Made by a program: the position numbers and the translations under genes. Of a stretch of 64,000 nt of DNA, positions 11,513-22,545 are shown one piece after another. The notes under the pieces are model-generated. The model saw nothing but the letters and a program-made list of their open reading frames with translations. It made no database searches and was not told the DNA's origin. Origin of the DNA: Linum tenue (Eukaryota; Streptophyta; Magnoliopsida; Malpighiales; Linaceae); NCBI GenBank assembly GCA_946122785.1, contig CAMGYJ010000002.1:17458492-17522491 (forward strand), in the 5' to 3' direction. The first letter of the stretch is position 1. Every line of letters starts with the position of its first letter.

Positions 11513-13057
11513 CAACAACCTCAACTATTATCGACTATGAAGTATGAACCTGCTTAATTAATTTTGTTTTATGAGGATAACAAACTTATCATTATCTTTA
11601 TTTTTTGTATGGAACAGGCGTTGGGGTGTGAAAATAAGAAAAGAACATTGTTTTGAAGCTAGTATGTATTTGTCAACGTCTGGATAACTATTAACATTAG
11701 GACAGCACATACAGCTTAACACACTTATCTAGCCAGGTACATCGTTCAATTTACTATATTATTATGTAATTAACGCAGACCCGTCAATCCGTCATCTATC
11801 CAGCTATGTCTATTTACACGATCCAAAGGTCAATTCTAAGAAATGACGCCGCCAGTGCCTACTTTACACCTTGCGTTACACTTCTTCTCTGTCTTAAAAG
11901 AAAAGCAATTTGCATGTATGTATCATCAAGGCGTTCTCATTTTTTTTTTTAACAAAAAATAGCCTTTATATATTGATAAGAAGAATAGATCATTACATCC
12001 TAAAGTTTAACCCGGTTATAAAATCAAATAAACGACTTGTAGTCGATTATAATTAAAGAGTCTTTCTAACCTTCAAGTGGACTACCATTACTACTCCGAC
12101 CTACTAATCGCACATTGAGCCCACTATAATTCTCTAAGCAGCGCACAACTTTCTCAAGAAACGCTCCAATCAGGTCGTTCTCATTGGCGCTACATCTAGT
12201 CGACAAAAGAGTTCAAATTGTCATCCTTCTTTTCTATTTCTTTTCCTTGAAATGAATATATTGTCGAGGGAGCGGACCAACAGAATAATTTTTCCCTGTT
12301 CAATCCCGTTTATGAAATTACTAGGAGTGATATAATTTTTAGCATCATAATAACATCCATCGTATCGTTATGGTAAAAATCGTATTGTTGTTTCGTATTA
12401 GAATGAAACTAGCAGCAGCCTAGCATGGATGACGGATCACTTTGGTGGATATTGTTAGAGAGTGGTGTAAGATCCAACATAATCTTTTCCCAACAACTCG
12501 AGTTATTGGGACCAACTGGTTATTGATAAGGTATCAGAGTCTGGTTTCGCCAAGTGGTCATGTGTTCGAATCTCCACGGCCCTCAATATTAATAGTTGAT
12601 TAAAGTACAAGGTATGCTGAGTCTATGCAAATTTGAAGCTCATAGGTTGGCTTTCGTTTGAGGTTGACGATCTACAGAAAATAAATTCATTACACAATGC
12701 AAAACTTCATTAGAAGAACGTGGGATGAAAACGATGGAGATGGGAGGCGGTTTTCCAGTTTATTAATGTTGTTGATGAGGAGACACTGGGCTAGTCGTGT
12801 TCGTGTATGTCAGGTCTAGTACGTACTGTACACATGCATTATTGCAAAACAACAAGAACTAAGGATTACAAAACATCAATAATTGTGGAGAGGAGGCGTA
12901 CTTCGATTTGGTTTATCAGATGTGCTGTGGCCTAAACTTAGAATCGGTCCATAATTAATTATTAAGGCCCGACCGGTGCAGGGAACGGCGGCGGCTGGCT
13001 GGCTGCCGTAGTGCGAGACTCACTGGCGGAGGAAGAAGGTAATAGGGTGGATCCCGG
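11513..13057. repeat. Copy B of the local duplication (right flank of the MULE)
   Basis: It aligns by eye with 33480-34330 through landmarks such as aattaattttg(t)tttatgaggataac, gacagcacat/acagc..taacacactta, ggtcaattc and the gtacgtactgtacacatgcattattgc stretch. No gene is visible. The words ggtatcagagtctggtttcg and gtgttcgaatctcc near 12530-12585 look superficially tRNA-like, but no cloverleaf can be assembled. Confidence 0.65.
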
Positions 13058-13065
13058 CTTCCGGA

Positions 13066-13517
13066 TAGTGATGGCAATGGTGGCGTGGGGCGGGTATCTC
13101 AATACTCATGTTCCGCCCCATGTTATTGTGGGTCGGGCGGATAAAACCAGCGCGGCTATGTGGTGGGGCGAGTCAACCCACTCTTACATGTTATTAGAAA
13201 AAAATACGCAAATCTTACTTTTACGATAAAATGAAGAAAAAAATACTTTATGAATGAATAATAATAATAATAATAATAATATAATGGATAATTGAGTCTA
13301 ACAATTTGAAAGATCGACTCTAATTAGTTGAAAAAAAATAGCAAAAATATTTATAGACATTGTAAGAAATTGAAATAGAATAGGCCAAGAACGGGGCATG
13401 ACGGGTCGGAAATAGATACACATGCCCCGCCCCACGCTACTATAGGTCGGGTAATACCCGTCCTATTGCGGGTATAATGGGTAATACCCGCGGGGTGGGT
13501 GCAAATTGCCAGCAATA
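13066..13517. mobile_element. Non-autonomous hAT-type element (GGGTA-rich)
   Basis: The ends are TAGTGATGGCAATGG at the left and TATTGCTGGCAATTTG (reverse complement) at the right. Both are followed inward by C/G-rich gcggg and cccgcggggtgggt words typical of the plant TAGGGATGGCAA hAT group. The flanks cttccgga (13058-13065) and gttccggg (13518-13525) share six of eight bases, consistent with a degraded 8-bp duplication. It has no coding capacity. An (AAT)n microsatellite lies inside at about 13258-13283. Confidence 0.55.
13258..13283. repeat. (AAT)n microsatellite
   Basis: About eight uninterrupted copies of the trinucleotide lie inside the hAT-type element. Confidence 0.9.
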
Positions 13518-13749
13518 GTTCCGGGACCCACCTTTGGTCGGGAGAAAATTTGATAAATTAGGTATAATAGTTAATTGACAATGAAAATTAGGGTGCATTT
13601 CAATTGAAAATGGTTGATTGAGGTCTTGTGTTCTAATATCGATGTCCTTATTCGTTAAACACATGATATTTCGATTTGTACAAAATTCAAGCACATATAA
13701 GTTAGCTTTCTTTAGAAGGGGTTGCCAGTAAATGGTTACAATCCATTAT

Positions 13750-14535
13750 TTTTACCTCTTCTAACAACTCTAGTTATTGATACTAGATGATTGCTTACAA
13801 AAAACATCATTTGAAAGTGAAAGAATAACTAAATCGTCAAGTTATTGATACTAAACAATTCTTGACAAAGAACATCATTAGAAAGCGAACAACTAACTAA
13901 ATCATGACTAATAGTTTTATATACGTTGCATCATTGAATCTTTTTCATCAACTCGAATTATTGATACTAAATGGTTCTTGATAAAGAACACCATTAAAAA
14001 CGAACCACTACCTAGACCATGAATAATTGTTTCGTACACAAAGAGAGATATGATTGGTGTAGTTGGCAGGTTGGGTCAAGTGTGAATTTTTCTTAAAACT
14101 TGGATTGACCCATCAAAGCGAGTTGCACATGGTGTTTACGCGTTTTGGATCGACAGTGAGTTTTATACTTTTATCCGCTTTAGTGATTTGTATTTATTTT
14201 TTTTCTTTTGGTTGAGAACGACAATTGAACTCAAACCCATGAGTATCTAAACTATTTTGATATGTTCAAAGCGAGTTGAACTCTATGTTTACAAGTTTTC
14301 GGTCGAGATCAAGTTTTATTTGATTTTGTATTAGATAGGTTGTGACGGGTGTGAATTTGCTAAAAACTCTGTTCAACGCGATCAAACCAAGTTCAACCTG
14401 GTGTTGATGAGTTTTGGGTCGAAAGCGAGTTTTAACTGCTTTTGTGTTTTTTAATTTCTGTTCTTTTTTGTTGATATTGATGATTGAACTCAAACTCATA
14501 AGTATTCAACCTAATTGAACCCGTTTAATGCAAGT
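13750..14535. repeat. Two sets of imperfect tandem repeats, non-coding
   Basis: From 13750 to about 14030 a unit containing gttattgatactaa(a/c)...ttcttgacaaagaacatcatta is repeated three times, diverged. From about 14080 to 14535 a second unit, including caattgaactcaaacccatgagtat and a later gattgaactcaaactcataagtat, is present about twice with a period near 250 bp. Nothing coding is visible. Confidence 0.55.
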
Positions 14536-14714
14536 TGAACTTTCTCAAATATGTGATTAGTCCCAAAAATCCATAAAAAGAGAAACAAATTGAAATGATA
14601 GAATCATGAAATAAGTTTAAACATAGAAATCATCTGCTCGATTAGCCTTTTCTCTTATGCAAGTTCATAGCTTCATCGACCACATGCTGTTGTAGCTGAC
14701 AAACTCATGGAAAG

Positions 14715-15462
14715 TGTCAAACCGGGCCGCACAATTAGTACGATATTGTCCGCTTTGGGCCAAGCCCGCACGGATTTACTTTAGGGTGTCCTCCCCAAAA
14801 GGCCTCGTACTAATGAACTTGGTGGACACTAATATACAAGGGTCCCTTCCCTTGTATTACCGATGTGGTACTTGGATGGTCTCATAACAATCCTCCCCTC
14901 AAGCCAAGGGCCACGAACATCGTGTCCTCACCTCAGCGATTATCTTGATCTGCCAAACACCTTGTATCGACGGGCTTCTCGGTACAAGGATTTTTTCCAG
15001 ACGCGGGACTCTCTTTGATCCGCCAAACTCAAACGTGGATCTCTCCTGGATCCACCAAACAGCCCAGACGCAGATCTTCCTTGATCCTCCAAACATACGC
15101 GAATCGCAAATCCCAAGGCCACCGAATGATGGTTCCACCAAACTGACGTCCACCGCCCCGGATCCCCAACAACAATGTAGTCAAAAAATCGCGCTTTAAA
15201 ACTTAAAAACTTATGATTTTACGCTTCAAGATCACCAAAACGTTTCTACATAGAAACTCGCTTTTGACTACATTGCTCACCAGGCTCTGATACCACTTGT
15301 CATAACCGGGGCCTCTCAATTAGTACGATATTATCCGCTTTATGCCAAGCCCGCACGGATGTCCTCCCCAAAAGGCCTCGTACAAATGAACTTGGTTGAC
15401 ACTTATATACAAGGGTCCCTTCTCTTGTATTACCGATGTGGTACTTGGATTGTCTCATAACA
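14715..15462 (-). mobile_element. TRIM (miniature LTR retrotransposon)
   Basis: Two short LTRs, 14715-14889 (175 bp) and 15298-15462 (165 bp), both begin TGTCA and end CATAACA. They are flanked by the perfect 5-bp duplication GAAAG (14710-14714 and 15463-15467). The element lies in minus orientation. The sequence gctctgatacca at 15284-15295, beside the right LTR, is the reverse complement of the classic initiator-methionine tRNA primer site, and a purine tract (reverse complement of atcctcccctcaag) adjoins the left LTR at 14890. The interior is about 400 bp, lacks gag or pol, and contains short repeated gatc(c)nccaaac words. It must have been mobilised by another element's enzymes. The left LTR carries a 10-bp stretch missing from the right LTR. 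Confidence 0.9.
15173..15274. repeat. Inverted repeat inside the TRIM
   Basis: Arms caatgtagtcaaaa (15173) and ttttgactacattg (15261) can pair across a loop of about 70 bases directly beside the primer-binding site. This may be an RNA structure involved in priming or packaging; that role is inference. Confidence 0.55.
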
Positions 15463-15721
15463 GAAAGAAATATTAAAAATGAAATAAGATTTATCACTTT
15501 TAGGTCAACATTCAAACTATTACTTTTTAAAATGTCATGCCCACACACATACGCGAAATGATAGCGAATGAGTTTCTGCTAGTATATTACAACACAAAAC
15601 AAACTAAAATTCATGTATTTGCAAAGTAGCGCGGATTGATTGCGCCAGTGTGATCACCAGGTAGCTTAACCGCGGAAGTACTACATGAAGTCTCGCTAGT
15701 CGCCACCAAATAAGTGAATAT

Positions 15722-16711
15722 TAGGGGTGTCAGTCGGTCGGTTTCGGTTTAACCGAAAATCAATTTCTCGGTTATCGGTTAAACCGAGACACCACCTCCG
15801 GCTATCGACCACCGAACGTGAGAGAGACAACGGCTAGCCGATCACCGACCGGTCGGTTATCGATTTTGGTTCGGTTAGCCGCATACCCGAAAAATACACC
15901 AATTTCTTCAAAAAATTAAAAAAAATTTATTAAAAAAGTCCCCAAAAATCCGCCACCACTTAAACCTTATCTCCTTCCTCCTTCTCTCTTCTTCCTTTCT
16001 CCATTCAAACCAGGCAGGCCATTTAAAGTTTAAACCTTATCCGCCCACCACTTCCTTTCTCCTTCCTTTCCTCCTTCTCTCTCCCACCACCACCAGGCAG
16101 GCCACCATGGCCATGGAGGAGAAGCAGAGGCACAGTGGCGAAGTGTGGAGGCGGACGTCGGGGCAAGGCGGTTGGCGATTCGAAGAGCAGAAGCAGGGGG
16201 TCGAGAATGCGAATGGCGGAGCAGAGACCGTGGGTCGTCGCGGTGGTGGAGATGCAGACTCGGGCGATGGCGGGTTGACGGCGACGATGCGGGAGTGCTG
16301 GTGGAGGTTTGAAGGGAAGAGTCGAAGAGAGAGTCGAGAGGAGACGAAAAGGAGACTCAGGTGATGTGGGTTGACGGCGACGTTGTGGGAGTGCCGGTGG
16401 AGGTTTGAAGGGAAGAGCTGAAGAGGAGAAGAAGAGATGAAGGTAGGTGGCTGCAGGGGGAGAAGGGGGTTTGGGATTTAGGGTTACACTTGGGGGGATG
16501 AGGTCGTTTTGGGAGGGTTGGGGAGTGGGGCGGTTAGCCGGTTAACCGATGGTTTTTAACCATCGGTTAACCGGCTAACCGCCCCACTCCCCAACCTTCC
16601 CGAACACCGACCGAGGAACAATGCAGACGGTTTTTTGGTTAGCCGAAAACTGACCGATTTCGATTAAAAACGGCAGTTAACTGCTAGCCGAACACCGATC
16701 CGCCAGCCTTA
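15722..16711. mobile_element. Non-autonomous hAT-type element rich in CGGTT
   Basis: The 990-bp insert is flanked by a perfect 8-bp duplication, GTGAATAT (15714-15721 and 16712-16719). Copy A holds the same site uninterrupted at 1543-1550. The ends are TAGGGGTGTCAGTCGG and TAAGGCTGGCGGATCGG (reverse complement), a hAT-type terminus. The outer parts are packed with CGGTTAACCG-like words. The middle contains a GC-rich frame (16107-16364, 85 codons, starting MAMEEKQRHSGEVW) that may be a captured host fragment but matches nothing I recognise. A perfect 37-bp hairpin lies at 16516-16596. Confidence 0.8.
16516..16596. repeat. Perfect 37-bp hairpin
   Basis: The arm 16516-16552 (starting ggttggggagtggggcgg and ending accgatgg) is the exact reverse complement of 16560-16596, separated by the 7-base loop tttttaa. 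The pairing continues imperfectly for several bases beyond. Transcription in either direction would give a near-perfect stem of the kind that can feed Dicer-like enzymes. Confidence 0.9.
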
Positions 16712-17414
16712 GTGAATATTCTGAGGCTTGTAATCGATTAATTAAGTAGAGAAAAGAGATTCTCAGGAGCGGTTAACATGCATTATATGCCTTGCCTTTG
16801 CCTAGGTCAATGTCCCCTTGTATGTATAATTCGTCTTGGAGTTGAGCTACTAGTCTAGTCTAGTCTAGTCTCCCAACTTGATCCAAGTTTTTGAGATCCG
16901 AGGAGGGCGTGATTAAATTAGGAATACTACAACAATTCAAAGAAAGATACTAATCACAAAAAAAAAAATGGAAATACTTTTTGGTTTTCTTTCACGGTTA
17001 TCAAACCATTATCTGGTTGGCCGGATAGTTCAACCTGGTTCGATGAGAACGGTCATTTGAATGGTTGGAATACATTCCGGTTGGACGGTTCTGGAAAAAA
17101 GTCAAAATCGAGTTAAACTAGTTAAAATCGAGTTTGAAGATGAGGATTGCTAATTTTATTTGGTAATATGTATTTCTTTGAAGAAATAATTTGGTAATAT
17201 ATGAAGGTAGATCAGTAAGGTTGTTTTAAAAGTACAAATATTTGCCAGCAACCGGTAGCTACTGCCTGGCCACACGACACCCAGTGATTAGTTGAAAGTA
17301 ATTTTCTATTACTTTTTAATTGTTCTAACTGAAGTCGGATGAAATACGGAACGGAGCTAATCTTGGTTATTATTTTTTTCCCAATAATCAAGTAGTGAGA
17401 GATGGAGCATGTGT

Positions 17415-17765
17415 TACTAGTGCTCCGGGAGGCTATTACTTGGTGTTTGGGGTAGGGGTTTACGGGGATGCGCTTCGAAGGGGATGCTAAGATCGTCATT
17501 GATAAAATCAATTGCAAGGATGTTAGCGACAACCGGATGGGCTCCGTTTTGGAAGAAGTCTTACAATATTTTCGTAACAGCCCAGGGATTAGTGTGCGGT
17601 TTATAGGTCGGAGTAGTAATAGGGTGGCCCATTTGGTGGCTAGAAAAGCCCTCTCTTTGTACCGACCATGAGTCGTTTCTTTGATTTTCGGACCTGGCTT
17701 GGTTCCAGGGTGTAACTATCTATGTTTTGGTATCAATATATGATTATCTTTTGTAAAAAAAAAAA
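17415..17765 (+). mobile_element. 5'-truncated LINE
   Basis: The insert is flanked by an 18-bp perfect duplication, GAGAGATGGAGCATGTGT (17397-17414 and 17766-17783), and ends in an 11-base A tail at 17755-17765. These are the signature of target-primed reverse transcription. Only the last 350 bases of the element are present. They encode the C-terminal RNase H-like part of a plant non-LTR polyprotein, followed by a short 3'UTR. Confidence 0.85.
17468..17671 (+). pseudogene. LINE RNase H-like C-terminal fragment
   Basis: The 67-codon frame (FEGDAKIVIDKINCKD... to FIGRSSNRVAHLVARKAL) matches the layout of the RNase H-like (RVT_3) domain that ends many plant LINE polyproteins: an acidic residue after a beta strand, then an R-x-x-N-x-x-A-H motif. 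The same frame continues upstream as LREAITWCLG before an in-frame TAG. It is a dead fragment of a truncated insertion, not a gene. Confidence 0.75.
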
Positions 17766-17783
17766 GAGAGATGGAGCATGTGT

Positions 17784-18454
17784 AGCTTATTTCTACGGTA
17801 AATAATAAAACCCAGATAACTTTGATAGTAAACTTTAGGAACATAACTTTAAATGAATTAATTAAAGGGTAGGATATGTTATCATACTCCAAACTTGATT
17901 TTATTTATTGTTTAAATAAAGATATCTCGTTAGCGGTATCTGGAGTATAGTATACTCCAAGAGACCTTATATAATAGTATACATATAATAAAGTAAATTG
18001 GTGTATTGTAGTTTACATTATTTGATTTTTGTTATGGTTATTGAAGTATTTATGTTACTTTTTTAGATAAATATCAAATTTACCCTTTGTTTTTTATATA
18101 ACATAAACTACACATACAAAAAATTAGGGTTATAATTAGAATAAAAAACTCAACAATCTCAACCAAAATATCTCAACAATAACACCTATATCATTTTGAG
18201 TGATAGTTTCTGTTACATCGAGCAAACAATCATTATATTATTTATGCGTAAATTTCTAAAATGACATTCAATCATTATCTCAACCAAATTATCACCAAAA
18301 TCAAATGACCCTTTAATCTCATAAAAAATTGAGATTCGATATACACTATTTTCTATGTATTAAAAATACATCATGTATTCTAAATACATGCATTTGGCAA
18401 TTTCTTACATAAGTGTGATCCTGATCAATAAGTCCTACGAACCTCACTTGGAGA
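17784..18454. other. AT-rich host DNA, no gene seen
   Basis: No coding or RNA gene is recognisable. The final 65 bases match copy A near 3785-3855, so this is still the duplicated host segment. Confidence 0.5.
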
Positions 18455-18777
18455 CACTACAGGAAATCCCACATATATCGGCTAATTGTTGAGGCAAATA
18501 TTATATTTGTCGCTAAAAGGATATTATAAGCAACACATATATAATTGGCCTCAATAGGCACCAAATTTAATAGCCTCATTAACTAATTTCATAAACAAAA
18601 ATATATGCCTTTATAGATACTATTGGAGTCAAGTTTAATAGCCACTAAAGATCATTTTAGAGGTATATACTTAAGCCTCTAATGTTGGATACAAAGGAAA
18701 TATAAAAGTGACATTAGCGGCTAATATATTAGTCTCAAAATCCTTAATCGGCAACATATAATATATGCCACTATATT

Positions 18778-19400
18778 TAGGGATGGCAATGGGCCGGGTT
18801 GGGTCAAGTTTTGCCAAACCCAAACCCAAATCCATGGGTTTATCCGTGAAAAAAACCCGGGGTAAAACCCACTGGGTTTGAAAAACTCAAACCCAACCCA
18901 ACCCTCTAGGTATCCGCGGGTTCATTGGTACCCATGGGTTGTTGTCGTAAAAAATTTACAATAACAAGTTCCCATCAAAATAAAGTCAAATATCAATCTC
19001 TCAATACAAATTATCCATATATAAAACATCATTCTAGCAAATTCAAGCAAATCACAAATTAACTATACAAATTGTTCAAAACCAATCTAGAAAACTCAAG
19101 AAAATTGAAGCAAATGACCAATTATCCATAAATAACATGATTAATTGAAAGCTTCTTCCTTTCAATTAAGTTTCTTCACTCTCCACTCGATAACATCAAT
19201 TGCATCCTACACAATTAAAAAGAAAAAATGAGACATGTCTCCACAAACATAAATAAGATTAGTTGTTTAAATATACCAAAAAAATTAATTATATGGGTGT
19301 GGGCGGGTACCCATGGACCGGGTTTACCTAAACCTAAACTCAACTCAACCCGGTGAATAGTGAACATATTTAAACCCAAACCCGGCCCAAAACCCGTCAA
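18778..19400. mobile_element. Nested hAT-type element with GGGTT/AACCC ends (right border unclear)
   Basis: It begins TAGGGATGGCAATGGGCCGGG, a common plant hAT-type terminus, and is filled with aacccaaaccc and gggttt words at both sides (18790-18960 and 19290-19400). I could not find the matching right terminus or an 8-bp duplication, so the end is approximate. It has no coding capacity. Confidence 0.45.
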
Positions 19401-20119
19401 CAAGGAATTTACCCAAATGAGTTTGTCGGACCCAAATGAGTTTGTCGGACTTCAGATGATTGTTTACACCCAAAAAAATATCAATCATCTCATTAATTCT
19501 CTTCAATTCACACATTTAATGTTGCAGTTTTAACATTTTTGTTTGTTTCAAAATTGGGTATGACAAACAAATTATTAATTACCTTTTTCAACAAATTACA
19601 TTTTAAGAAGTTACAAAAATATATTCATTACAAAATTTCTCTTTCTCTCGCTTCCACAATCTCCAGCCAAATATCTCTTTCTTCTTTTTCTCAATCTTTT
19701 CTTTGTTTTTGTTCAGCCGAACCAATACCGCTGCAACAATACAAACAATACCAATCCATTAAAAAAACACTACCAATGCACAAAACATCAATACCATTCG
19801 AAAAATAAAAACACTACCATTTCACAAAAACGCCAATACTATTGCAGATTTAATCAATATCAATACATGCAAATCAATACCATTACCTGATAATCAATAC
19901 CAATGCAAAAAAAAAAGCGAGAAAATAATATCAATGCGAAAAACACTACTACTACATAAAAAGAAGAATACCATTTCACAAAAAAAAATCAATATGCTTA
20001 CATGATAATCAATACCAATGCGGAAAAAACATACCAATGCGAAAAAATACTACCAATGCGAAAAAATCAGATCTAGGGTTTTTATTCATCCCACCTTTTC
20101 CAGCCACAGCTGTCTCCCA

Positions 20120-20142
20120 GAGAGAGAGAGAGAGAGAGAGAG
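20120..20142. repeat. (AG)n microsatellite
   Basis: About eleven AG dinucleotides lie in a small GC-rich patch (20095-20290) of the CACTA-like element interior that may be captured gene leader sequence. Confidence 0.9.
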
Positions 20143-21091
20143 TGGGCAGTGTGAGGGTGCCCGCAGCGGTGAGCGAAGGTAGCCGGAGTGGAGGGTGGCC
20201 GCCGGCAGTGGGAGGTTGGCCGAGGGTGGCCGCTAGCGGAGGAAGGGAACCATCAACAAGAGAGGTGTTGACGGCGATAGAGAATGGGATTGGAGTACGG
20301 TTTAGGTATATAATATATAGAAATTAATTTTTTAAAGGATAAAAATAAGGTGTGGTATTTTTTCATTCTCAAAATTACCCTTAATCTAATCTTCACCGTC
20401 AAATTAAAATTAGGGTGAAATAGAGATAATGAAGGTTGTAGATTTTAGTAGCCACCGTGATTACTCAATTTTGAATAATCACCCTAACGCGTTCCCATTT
20501 ATTTGTCTATGTAACTTGGTTTCTTAATGTTTGTGTTTAGAAAAAAAAGGACAATTAAGTTTGTATGATATAATTAGCAATTGCAATAACTTTTAGAGAC
20601 TATTATATTTTCCTCTATATGGCAAAATATTTTGGAGACAATTATATGTGCCTCTATATATGCATTGTTGACATGACTAATATGCTCTATAGTAGCAAAT
20701 AGGATAATCCTCTCCGAAACTATTTATTTTATTTTATCTCATAAAAAATTTAAGAAAATATTAAGATATATAGACAAATAAGATAACACCCAAGCAAATA
20801 ATATATATGCATCCAAAGGTTAGATATAGAAACTACTACAATAATTGTCTCTAAAGCCTAATTTTCTTGTAGTGTCTAATTTAGAGACCCAACCTAAAAA
20901 AAGTTAGGTATAGATTTACCCTAAAATAACATTACTCAAATTTAATTTTACCCATAATAAATTGAATTTGTGTTTTTTCACCACCCCTAGCGACTAGAAA
21001 ACCCTAAAGCAATATCAGTAGCGATAAACCATAGAACCAATCAGCACTAAAAAAGAAAAGACCAGGTAGCTAATTGAATGTGAATGGTAAT

Positions 21092-21686
21092 TGTTTGAAC
21101 CTAACTGAGTGTAGGAGTGAGGTTCGAATGAGAGTTTGGGTCAAGAAGAAACGCGAGCGTCAAGTTCGATCGGGGAGATAGGAATTAGAGAGTTGAGCGA
21201 GGACCGGAGTCCGAACTTTTAGAAAGAGAAGTAATAGTTATAGAGAGAGAATGGTGAAAAATGCGATCCCCTCACCCACCGTAGTAAATGCCGTATTTAT
21301 AGGCTTCGTTGTGGTGGGTGAGTGGTTGACCCAAGTGGGGATACAAGATGTGACAATTGGGATACAATGATGTGACCACTGGCACATACTAAGGATTTTA
21401 GACCCTGTCCAGGCCATCCCCCTACCTAGGACGTGTCAGAGATTTGCCACTGGCCTTGATGTGACCACTTCCTGGGGAGGAAAGCTACGCCTCCCTCCTC
21501 TCTTGGCTTTGCCTGCGCTACGCTCTTCCTCGGCGCCTGTAACTCACATCGCGCACAAACTCTTCGCGCCAGGACGTAGTTGACTACGATGAGGTGTCGC
21601 GCTCGGGGTCTTCGCGCTGCTATGTCGGAGTCCATCCAGTTGCGTCCGTTCCTTGACGCGGCCAGGCCCGAGTCACATGCCCAACA
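21092..21686 (-). repeat. 3' LTR of the Tat element
   Basis: On the plus strand it starts TGTTTGAACC and ends CCCAACA. On the minus strand a TATAAATA box lies at 21294-21301. It is identical by eye to 31322-31916. Confidence 0.95.
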
Positions 21687-21689
21687 ATT

Positions 21690-21698
21690 GCCCCCCAT
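21690..21698 (-). other. Polypurine tract of the Tat element
   Basis: On the minus strand the sequence directly before the 3' LTR reads atggggggc then aat. This is the expected position and composition for the plus-strand primer of reverse transcription. Confidence 0.75.
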
Positions 21699-21940
21699 CA
21701 GGGGGTGTTTTGCGAACACCTCCTGTTTGGATTTTTTCCTGAATGACTCGGGCCTGTGTGGTCTCCGTGATGCTGGTTTTTTTTGGGTCTATTCCGCTCG
21801 TCGCGATCGGTTGGCTCCCGCGCATGCTCGCGTTTAGGTTTTTCGGCGCGCGATATTATGAAACAGTGACGCGTTTGCTGGCGCGCCCCCGCGATTGGAC
21901 TCCTCACCGCGCTTAAAATAGGGCTTGGCTCGTCGCGCGC

Positions 21941-22170
21941 GATGTGTGGGGCGATTATGGGTACTCCGCGCGCTCGCGCGTTCCGCTCGCGCGTCGCGTG
22001 ATACCCGGTACTGCGCGAAGCATGTTTTTCTTTCCTCGCGGGTATATCTTGCCCCCCAGGCGATGTGTGGGGCGATTATGGGTACTCCGCGCGCTCGCGC
22101 GTCGCGAGATACCCGGTACTGCGCGAAGCATGTTTTTCTTTCCTCGCGGGTATATCTTGCCCCCCAGGCG
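21941..22170 (+). repeat. Tandem duplication upstream of the antisense gene
   Basis: A unit beginning gatgtgtggggcgattatgg starts at 21941 and again at 22062, a period of 121 bp. The second copy lacks about 13 bases (cgttccgctcgcg). Each copy includes catgtttttctttcctcgcg and ends at ttgccccccagg. The block lies 375-600 bp upstream of the ATG of the antisense gene, where promoter elements would be expected. Confidence 0.9.
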
Positions 22171-22387
22171 GTGCGCGGCACTCGTGGCGTCGCCGACTAG
22201 TGCCTATGTTGGTAGGTATCCACGTGTCATTGTGTGGTTAGGTTATTTGGGCGGGGATTTTTGAATTTCGAAAAGATTTGGTAGGATCTGACGGTTACGG
22301 ATCCCTATGTTGCTTTAACCCTTCGCCTTCCGCTGGCCGACATTGGCCCCTTGCCTTCCCATTGGCCCTTTATTTTCCCTCCGACCC

Positions 22388-22397
22388 ACTATAAGAA
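22388..22397 (+). promoter_or_regulatory. Candidate TATA box for the antisense gene
   Basis: The sequence ctataagaat lies about 155 bp before the ATG at 22546, a plausible plant leader length. It is independent of the LTR promoter, which faces the other way. No other support is visible. Confidence 0.35.
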
Positions 22398-22545
22398 TGG
22401 GTTGTTGTGAGAAGTATGGATTCATCTGTTTCCTCTGATTACTGTTTCCCTCTGCTTTCACTGAGATTTGCTTCCTCTGAGATTTTTTCTCCTCCTTCTG
22501 CAACCTCGATCCTTCTCAGCTGTTGCCAAGTTTCGAGTCGACATC

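Larger units (their letters stand above)
18455..20874. mobile_element. Non-autonomous CACTA-like element
   Basis: The left end reads CACTACAGGAAATCCC and the right end, reverse-complemented, reads CACTACAAGAAAATTAGGC, as expected for CACTA (En/Spm-type) termini. Subterminal words such as gcctctaat, ggcaaat and ttgtctctaaagcc recur near both ends. The flanking triplets are aga (left) and tct (right), which do not match, so either one border is wrong or the element is rearranged. It has no transposase. It contains a nested hAT-type element and an (AG)n run. Confidence 0.55.

Noticed and set aside
12525..12600. tRNA-like words ggtatcagagtctggtttcg and gtgttcgaatctcc
   Set aside because: No acceptor stem or cloverleaf can be assembled. 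The words resemble the tRNA-complementary sequences found in retroelements or chance matches.
14945..15199. 84-codon frames on both strands inside the TRIM
   Set aside because: TRIM elements are non-coding; the frames mirror each other on opposite strands and reflect the short internal DNA repeats.
21425..21719. 97-codon minus frame in the LTR (also at 31656-31940)
   Set aside because: It lies within the LTR in both copies, has no domain, and is better explained as LTR sequence without stops because of its high GC.
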